This document shows, piece by piece, positions 5,585 to 10,104 of a DNA stretch of 10,104 nucleotides. The notes beneath the pieces were generated by a model. It was not told where the DNA came from, did no database searches, and saw only the letters and a program-made list of their open reading frames with translations. The stretch lies in NCBI GenBank assembly GCA_017547315.1, contig JAFYQA010000210.1, forward strand, positions 1 to 10,104, given 5' to 3'. The position numbers and the translations under genes are program-made. How positions within the stretch are numbered: the first letter of the stretch is position 1; each line of letters opens with the position of its first letter. Source of the DNA: Roseburia sp. (GTDB lineage Bacteria; Bacillota_A; Clostridia; Lachnospirales; Lachnospiraceae).

Positions 5585-7339
5585 TTATGGTTTGGTAGAA
5601 TTAGTGGAACGCAAATAGTAAGTGTCAAAATATTTTTCAATAATAGCAAATGGCGCAGAACCGATGTCTAGTATAGCCTGATGAAAAGCTATTTCATCAA
5701 ATTCAGTGCCGTATTTTTTCATAGCCATTTCTTTTAAATCTAAGAATTCTAAATATCCTACGTAATATTGTAAATAGTTTCCGGGTTCGCCTACGATATA
5801 TTCGTAAATTTGTTTTATAACGGACTCATTTTCTATGCCATAGTTATTCCAAAAAGCAACCGTATCTTTTAGGGTCCAGCCATCATAGTGAATTCCCAGG
5901 TCAGTAGAAGCGTAGAGACTTAGCATGGCGGACTGGTCTTTTTGCATGACGAAAGCTACGTTAGGGTCAATATCTGCATATTGATAGGAAAGCATTTCTA
6001 CGTAAGTTGCCCAGCCCTCTACATAGCCACCACAGTTTGTGAGACATCTGGCAGGATTCTGTCCGGATTCGTAGGACATGATAGTTTGATAGAGATGCCC
6101 CGGAAATCCTTCGTGGGCTAAAGTTGTAAAGTAATCGAGAGTGGTAGTATCATAATCTGCACTGATATGAATAGAGTTTTTTGAGTAATCGTCAATTGGT
6201 GCGGTGATATAATAAGCAGGTGCTACATAATCAGCGATACATTCGTCAATCAGAGTTACGGTATACGTAGTGTAGGGAGGTGCAGGAAAATCCAGCAGCA
6301 TATCTTTTTGTAACTCTTCTAAAGTGGCATCAGGGTCTTTGGATTCCAAAAGAGCATCGTCATAATAACTCCAGAAGTCGTCATATTTGTAAACGATTTC
6401 TGAGGCGGCGAGTAAATCTTCTTCTCGTTGGCGACTGATAGCTTCCTGTATATCTGGGATGTCATCGGAACATCCGGTGGAGTAATAAACCAAATGTTTG
6501 TAATATTCTCTACCATCAGGAAAATAGCACAGCCCCTGTTCATTCTTTCCGCATCCCAATAATTTGGACATTTCTGTACCAAGATATTGATAAGCCTTTA
6601 CTAATTCATTTCTTACTAATTGTTCATTTTGATAAATATAGGCTTCACGTTCTTCATCTGACAAATCTGGAAAATTTTCTATACGAGAATGAAAAGTTTT
6701 GATTAAAAAATGATTGTCAGCAGCGACAACAAAGTCTCGGCATTGATCGATAACCGATTGACAAGCATAGTCAGGCATAAAAAGCCCTGCGGCAGCTTTT
6801 TGTTTTTCGAAATCTATGATTTGCGCAAAGTAATCGTCTACTTGAGCCAAAAGAACCAAATAGTCTTTGATATCTCCTTCATCATAAAAAATATATTCTT
6901 CAAATAGGAGTGGTAATTGAGCATGTACTCCACCAGATGGTGACAGAGGTTCTTCGTAGAGAGCGAAAGGAGCCATTTCTAATTGTAATTTAAAATAATC
7001 GCTTAAAACATCACGGGATACTTGCTGTTCTAAAGAAAGGTCAGTTTTAGAGAATGGTTGTAAGGCCGCAAGGTAGTTTTCTATGCGGGCATTAGCCTCA
7101 GCTTTTTCGTTGTCTGAAAAATCTCCTAAAGTGACTTCGTAATTCATAATACCCGCATTACCTGGATGTGCCAGTGTAAAATGCAGGTTAATGGTATTTT
7201 GAGAAATTTCCTGACGGAATATTTTTTCTAAAAGTTTATCAAAGGCAGCAGGAGTATGTGTGGAAGATAATGGTGTTGTAAGGTTACAACCACAGAAAAA
7301 AACAAGAAGCAGTATTATAGAAAGAAATTTTTTTCTCAT
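5585..7339 (-). CDS. DUF885-family lipoprotein, putative zinc peptidase
   Basis: A 584-residue exported protein. Residues 1-18 are a lipoprotein signal (MRKK, hydrophobic core, FCGC with Cys18), so it should be tethered outside the membrane. The rest matches the DUF885 family of predicted gluzincin-like metallopeptidases. The zinc motif HEGFPGH is at 409-415 and the downstream helix GGYVEGWATYVEML at 437-450 carries the probable third ligand E441. Conserved DLGIHYDGWT is at 480-489. Length is usual for the family. Natural substrates are little known; peptide scavenging or cell-envelope turnover are possibilities. It is convergent with the thi operon and divergent from spmA. The ribosome binding site is weak: AGGA at plus 7353-7356 lies 13 bases from the ATG. 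No clear promoter is seen in the 148-base divergent gap. Confidence 0.88.
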   Translation of the reverse strand: MRKKFLSIILLLVFFCGCNLTTPLSSTHTPAAFDKLLEKIFRQEISQNTINLHFTLAHPGNAGIMNYEVTLGDFSDNEKAEANARIENYLAALQPFSKTDLSLEQQVSRDVLSDYFKLQLEMAPFALYEEPLSPSGGVHAQLPLLFEEYIFYDEGDIKDYLVLLAQVDDYFAQIIDFEKQKAAAGLFMPDYACQSVIDQCRDFVVAADNHFLIKTFHSRIENFPDLSDEEREAYIYQNEQLVRNELVKAYQYLGTEMSKLLGCGKNEQGLCYFPDGREYYKHLVYYSTGCSDDIPDIQEAISRQREEDLLAASEIVYKYDDFWSYYDDALLESKDPDATLEELQKDMLLDFPAPPYTTYTVTLIDECIADYVAPAYYITAPIDDYSKNSIHISADYDTTTLDYFTTLAHEGFPGHLYQTIMSYESGQNPARCLTNCGGYVEGWATYVEMLSYQYADIDPNVAFVMQKDQSAMLSLYASTDLGIHYDGWTLKDTVAFWNNYGIENESVIKQIYEYIVGEPGNYLQYYVGYLEFLDLKEMAMKKYGTEFDEIAFHQAILDIGSAPFAIIEKYFDTYYLRSTNSTKP

Positions 7340-7487
7340 ATTTTTGAAGATATCCTGATTTTGTTAAGATATTTTATGAAGAAAAGAAAGGCTTTATGAA
7401 TAGTAGAGAACGGACGTGCATAAAATGCAAAGATGGAACGATTTGGAAATGTAAATTGGCGTGTGTAATTAGGAAGGGAAGCAGAAC

Positions 7488-8108
7488 GTGAATTATTTAT
7501 GGGCAGGCATGATTTTAGTGGGTATCGTATATGCGGCTTTTACGGGGAGATTGCCGGATGTGACAACTGCGGCACTTGATTCTGCCAAAGAAGCGGTGAC
7601 ATTATGTATCACCATGCTTGGTGTGATGTCGTTTTGGATGGGACTGATGAAAATTGCAGAAAATGCGGGTATAATTGCGGGGCTTACTAGAAAACTAAGA
7701 CCGGTTTTACGTTTTTTATTTCCTAGAATTCCAAAAGATCATATTGTAAATGAGTATCTTTCCACGAATATAATTGCAAATATTTTTGGACTTGGCTGGG
7801 CGGCAACTCCAGCGGGGTTAAAAGCAATGGTAGAGTTGCAAAAAATAAATGAAGAAAATTGTAGATATTATGACGAGAATCCGTATCGTGGAAAGGATAT
7901 CGCAACCAAGGAGATGTGTGATTTTTTGATTATCAACATTTCTTCGCTACAATTAGTACCCATAAATATTATTGCTTATCGTGCACAATATGGAAGTGTG
8001 GCACCGACAGATATTATGGGAGCTGCAATTGCAGCGACAACGGTGGGAACGATAGTTGCGATTGTTTTTTGCAAGTTAATGCCGGATAGAGGAAGCGTAT
8101 CGGGATAA
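7488..8108 (+). CDS. spmA: Spore maturation protein A
   Basis: A 206-residue polytopic membrane protein matching SpmA, which with SpmB is needed for dehydration of the spore core in Bacillus and Clostridium. Hydrophobic segments lie at about 3-18, 36-52, 93-108, 146-163 and 177-196. The nucleoside-recognition (gate) fold signature is at 99-114, IFGLGWAATPAGLKAM; most relatives as I recall have Asn where this protein has Trp104. The start is GTG 7488, supported by AGGAAGGGA at 7471-7479, 8 bases upstream; no in-frame ATG fits as well. spmB follows after 43 bases on the same strand. Expression during sporulation is expected from the family, but I cannot identify a sporulation sigma-factor promoter with confidence. 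Confidence 0.93.
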   Translation: MNYLWAGMILVGIVYAAFTGRLPDVTTAALDSAKEAVTLCITMLGVMSFWMGLMKIAENAGIIAGLTRKLRPVLRFLFPRIPKDHIVNEYLSTNIIANIFGLGWAATPAGLKAMVELQKINEENCRYYDENPYRGKDIATKEMCDFLIINISSLQLVPINIIAYRAQYGSVAPTDIMGAAIAATTVGTIVAIVFCKLMPDRGSVSG

Positions 8109-8151
8109 GATATTTTAGATAATCAGAGTGGAATGATATGGAGCAGTATGT

Positions 8152-8676
8152 ATGCAATTTTTGTTATTTTTGTCGGAAACAATAATCCCGATTTTTATCG
8201 TCTGGATTGTGGTATATGGACTTGTGAGTCATCGTCCCGTATATGAAGATTTTATTGAGGGGGCAAAAGATGGGTTTAAAACGGTACTTGGTATTTTGCC
8301 GACTTTAATAGGACTTATGGTAGCAGTGGGCGTGTTGCGTGCGTCGGGTTTCTTAAATATGCTTGGTACTGTATTATCTGCGTTGATTCCAGACGAGATT
8401 TTTCCAACGGAATTATTGCCATTATCTCTCGTAAAAATGTTCTCGTCGTCTGCATCTACCGGACTGTTGTTGGATATTTTTAAGGTGCATGGACCGGATT
8501 CATTATTAGGAAGAACAGCAGCCATTATGATGAGCAGCACAGAGACGATTTTCTATACACTTTCGATCTATTTTATGTCGGTGAATATCAAAAAAAGCCG
8601 TTATACAGTGGCGGGTGCATTGGTATGTACGATAGCGGGACTTTTTGCAAGTATTTATTTTGCGCACTTTATGTGA
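8152..8676 (+). CDS. spmB: Spore maturation protein B
   Basis: A 174-residue membrane protein matching SpmB, the partner of SpmA. Recognisable blocks are RPVYEDFIEGAKDGF at 28-42, the long hydrophobic gate region around 48-75, VKMFSSSASTGLLLDIF at 94-110 and MMSSTETIFYTLSIYF at 126-141. Length is close to the family norm. The start at 8152 is fixed by GGAG at 8140-8143 with 8 bases of spacing and by an in-frame stop at 8134-8136; the nearby ATGs at 8133, 8138 and 8148 are out of frame. It is probably in an operon with spmA. No strong terminator follows before the tRNA gene, so readthrough into the tRNA is possible. Confidence 0.95.
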   Translation: MQFLLFLSETIIPIFIVWIVVYGLVSHRPVYEDFIEGAKDGFKTVLGILPTLIGLMVAVGVLRASGFLNMLGTVLSALIPDEIFPTELLPLSLVKMFSSSASTGLLLDIFKVHGPDSLLGRTAAIMMSSTETIFYTLSIYFMSVNIKKSRYTVAGALVCTIAGLFASIYFAHFM

Positions 8677-8778
8677 ATGAGAGATTTCGGTGGAAAAATA
8701 TTTAAGAAAATAGGTATAAAATAAAAAAAGATGTATATAATATATTATATTATAAACAAAGTAATAACAATCAAGCAA

Positions 8779-8852
<74 letters not shown>

Positions 8853-8856
8853 TCAA

Positions 8857-8895
8857 AAAAGATCTGAAATCTCGGGATTTCAGGTCTTTTCTTTC
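8857..8895 (+). terminator. Intrinsic terminator after tRNA-fMet
   Basis: A 15-bp stem (8857-8871 with 8876-8890) with one T-G wobble and a TCGG loop. The right arm ends in TTTT and continues T-rich. It starts 5 bases after the tRNA. The A run on the left arm allows some action on the opposite strand. Confidence 0.9.
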
Positions 8896-8936
8896 GTTTT
8901 TGATACAAAAAAGTAGGACGTGAAAAGAGCAAAATA

Positions 8937-8965
8937 TTGTGTTTTGAAATGAGGTTTGCTAAAAT
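8937..8965 (+). promoter_or_regulatory. Extended -10 promoter for the alpha/beta hydrolase gene
   Basis: TTGTGT at 8937-8942 and TAAAAT at 8960-8965 are 17 bases apart, with TGC (8957-8959) giving the extended -10. The predicted start near 8972 lies about 20 bases before the AGGAG at 8991-8995. No operator-like repeat overlaps it. Confidence 0.6.
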
Positions 8966-9010
8966 AAACCCATCAAAAAACTTTTTTATTAGGAGCATAA
9001 GTGAAAACGA

Positions 9011-9895
9011 ATGAAGTGTGTGTTATTTATTTCTGGTATCATATTATTGCTTACTGCCATTCTCTTCACCATTGAAAAAATGATTTTTACTCCATTTAAA
9101 GGCACTGGCAAGAACTGGTTACATCACGCGGATTATAATGGACGGCATATTGTTTTTAAAAGCAAACGCAGTAACTTAAATGGTTGGTTTTATGGTGAGA
9201 ACAATACTTCGCCTAAAGGCTTGATTATTTTCTCTCATGGAATGGGAGTAACCTCGGAATACTATCTTCCTGAAATACTCTATTATGCTGGGGCAGGTTA
9301 TAAAGTTTTTGCATTTGATAACACCGGATATGGCACAAACAAAGGATTGTTTCTTGGTTTTTCTCGAGCTGCCATGGACTTAAAGTACGCCATAGAGTAT
9401 GCAGACGATGGAACATTACCAATCGCATTGATCGGGCACAGTATGGGAGGATATGCGGTCTGTTCTGTTCTCAAGCATTTGAATTTGTCCAAACACAATA
9501 TCAAAACTGTTGTAACCTATGCGGCTTTTGACAATCTGTCGGATACAACAGTTGGTTTTCTTAAGGCGCAGGGAAGCCTCCTTAAAATGATCGTTGCAAA
9601 GATGCTCTGTTTTGGGCAGTTCTTGCTTCATGGATCTAACGCCTATTTAAAAGCGTCTGATATGGTTGAAAAAAATCAGCAAATTCAATTTATTATGCTT
9701 CACGGAGATAACGACGATGAAATTGATATGAGAACTGCAAGTCTAATCTCAAAACCATTCACCAATCCTAATGTTGAAAAAATTGTCATTTCCGACCCGG
9801 AAATTAATACTCATATGGGTGTTGTCAGAAAAAACGGCGTGGCAACAAATGGAATAAATGAAGAAATTGTCAAGCGCATCATGAAGAAATTATAG
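9011..9895 (+). CDS. Membrane-anchored alpha/beta hydrolase (serine hydrolase)
   Basis: A 294-residue protein with one N-terminal hydrophobic segment (about 4-22) that should anchor it in the membrane, then an alpha/beta-hydrolase domain. The catalytic set is visible: oxyanion-loop FSHGMG at 74-79, nucleophile Ser144 in GHSMGG, acid Asp in HGDNDDEID at 231-239 (D233 or D236) and His268 in NTHMGV. This is the layout of cell-surface esterases/acyl hydrolases related to the YqkD and Bem46 group; the substrate is unknown. The start is uncertain. AGGAG at 8991-8995 is 15 bases from ATG 9011, longer than usual, and points instead to an out-of-frame GTG at 9001. There is no in-frame alternative, since TGA occurs at 9002-9004. 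It appears monocistronic. Confidence 0.85.
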   Translation: MKCVLFISGIILLLTAILFTIEKMIFTPFKGTGKNWLHHADYNGRHIVFKSKRSNLNGWFYGENNTSPKGLIIFSHGMGVTSEYYLPEILYYAGAGYKVFAFDNTGYGTNKGLFLGFSRAAMDLKYAIEYADDGTLPIALIGHSMGGYAVCSVLKHLNLSKHNIKTVVTYAAFDNLSDTTVGFLKAQGSLLKMIVAKMLCFGQFLLHGSNAYLKASDMVEKNQQIQFIMLHGDNDDEIDMRTASLISKPFTNPNVEKIVISDPEINTHMGVVRKNGVATNGINEEIVKRIMKKL

Positions 9896-9899
9896 CTTG

Positions 9900-9918
9900 T
9901 TGGAGCGGCCGCTTCCAA
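9900..9918. repeat. GC-rich near-perfect palindrome centred on GCGGCCGC
   Basis: TTGGA-GCGGCCGC-TTCCAA is palindromic apart from one unpaired T. It sits 4 bases after the hydrolase stop. In AT-rich surroundings an 8-base all-GC palindrome stands out. No T-tract follows directly. A second, weaker inverted repeat (TTGGT near 9923 with ACCAA at 9954-9958) follows, ahead of a T-rich stretch at 9971-9974, and may be the actual terminator. Confidence 0.5.
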
Positions 9919-9977
9919 TTAGTTGGTCTGTTCCTTAAATGCAAGGGATGGTCACCAATTTTCGGGGGCTTTTTGTA

Positions 9978-9986
9978 TGGTAAAAT
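9978..9986 (+). promoter_or_regulatory. Possible extended -10 promoter of the last gene
   Basis: TGG-TAAAAT at 9978-9986 matches an extended -10. The -35 region (about 9958-9963) is poor, as extended -10 promoters tolerate. A transcript from about 9993 would include AGAGGAG at 10005-10011. Confidence 0.4.
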
Positions 9987-10013
9987 GGTATATTTTGGGT
10001 AAATAGAGGAGAT

Positions 10014-10104
10014 GTGCGATTCCGCAATTTTATAACTATGAGAAAACAAGCAGAACAAATAATTAATCGTGCAATTGCTGCTGTGCTTCCCGACGCGGCA
10101 GTAA
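10014..10104 (+). CDS. N-terminus of a protein resembling type-2 glycerate kinase (partial)
   Basis: An open frame runs off the right edge. From ATG 10038 it reads MRKQAEQIINRAIAAVLPDA and continues AV, which resembles the first helix of type-2 glycerate kinases (GckA/TtuD, DUF4147/MOFRL), which phosphorylate glycerate. Only 22 residues are visible from that start, so the family call is tentative. The start is unclear. The good AGAGGAG site (10005-10011) is 26 bases from ATG 10038, whereas the in-frame GTG at 10014 is only 2 bases away. The overlapping ATG at 10012 is in another frame and stops after 7 codons. Confidence 0.45.
   Translation, partial: MRFRNFITMRKQAEQIINRAIAAVLPDAAV

Noticed and set aside
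8229..8778. Two minus-strand ORFs opposite spmB and its 3' flank
   Set aside because: They are antisense shadows of spmB, with no ribosome binding sites and low-complexity or unrecognisable products.

Overview
The window looks like chromosomal DNA of a low-GC, spore-forming Clostridia member, most likely Lachnospiraceae. The evidence is the AT-rich sequence with strong AGGAGG-type ribosome binding sites, the spore maturation pair spmA-spmB, the initiator tRNA without an encoded CCA, and small proteins (an Ig-like lipoprotein and a GNAT enzyme) of types I associate with that family. This placement is inference; no rRNA or marker gene is present.

Layout. 1-130 is the 3' end of an unrecognised gene. 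237-848 is a lipoprotein with a C-terminal Ig-like domain. 921-1373 is a GNAT acetyltransferase closed by a perfect 17-bp terminator hairpin. 1557-5233 is a thiamin-precursor uptake operon: an extended -10 promoter, a TPP riboswitch with an intrinsic terminator, a permease (thiX-like), a lipoprotein binding protein (thiY-like), an ATPase (thiZ-like), and a TatD-family metal-dependent hydrolase whose start codon overlaps the ATPase stop. 5236-5517 is a compositionally distinct island. It reads as a decayed, internally deleted zinc-finger transposase remnant on the minus strand, followed by two hairpins that can end transcription from both directions. 5585-7339 (minus) is a DUF885-family lipoprotein metallopeptidase. 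7488-8676 holds spmA and spmB, and 8779-8852 the initiator tRNA-fMet with its own terminator. 9011-9895 is a membrane-anchored alpha/beta hydrolase with a good extended -10 promoter. From about 10014 or 10038 a further gene begins, possibly a type-2 glycerate kinase, cut by the window edge.

How the genes work together. The coherent system is the thi operon. TPP in the cell should favour the terminator ahead of the genes, so the ABC importer is made when thiamin is short. ThiXYZ-type importers bring in hydroxymethylpyrimidine (HMP) or its formylamino precursor. In the Bacillus pathway a deformylase (YlmB) and TenA then process the precursor. Here neither is in the operon, and a TatD-like hydrolase with a complete set of metal ligands is translationally coupled to the transporter. 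A role for it in pyrimidine salvage is the most interesting hypothesis in the window. SpmA and SpmB act together in spore core dehydration. The other genes appear to be independent units.
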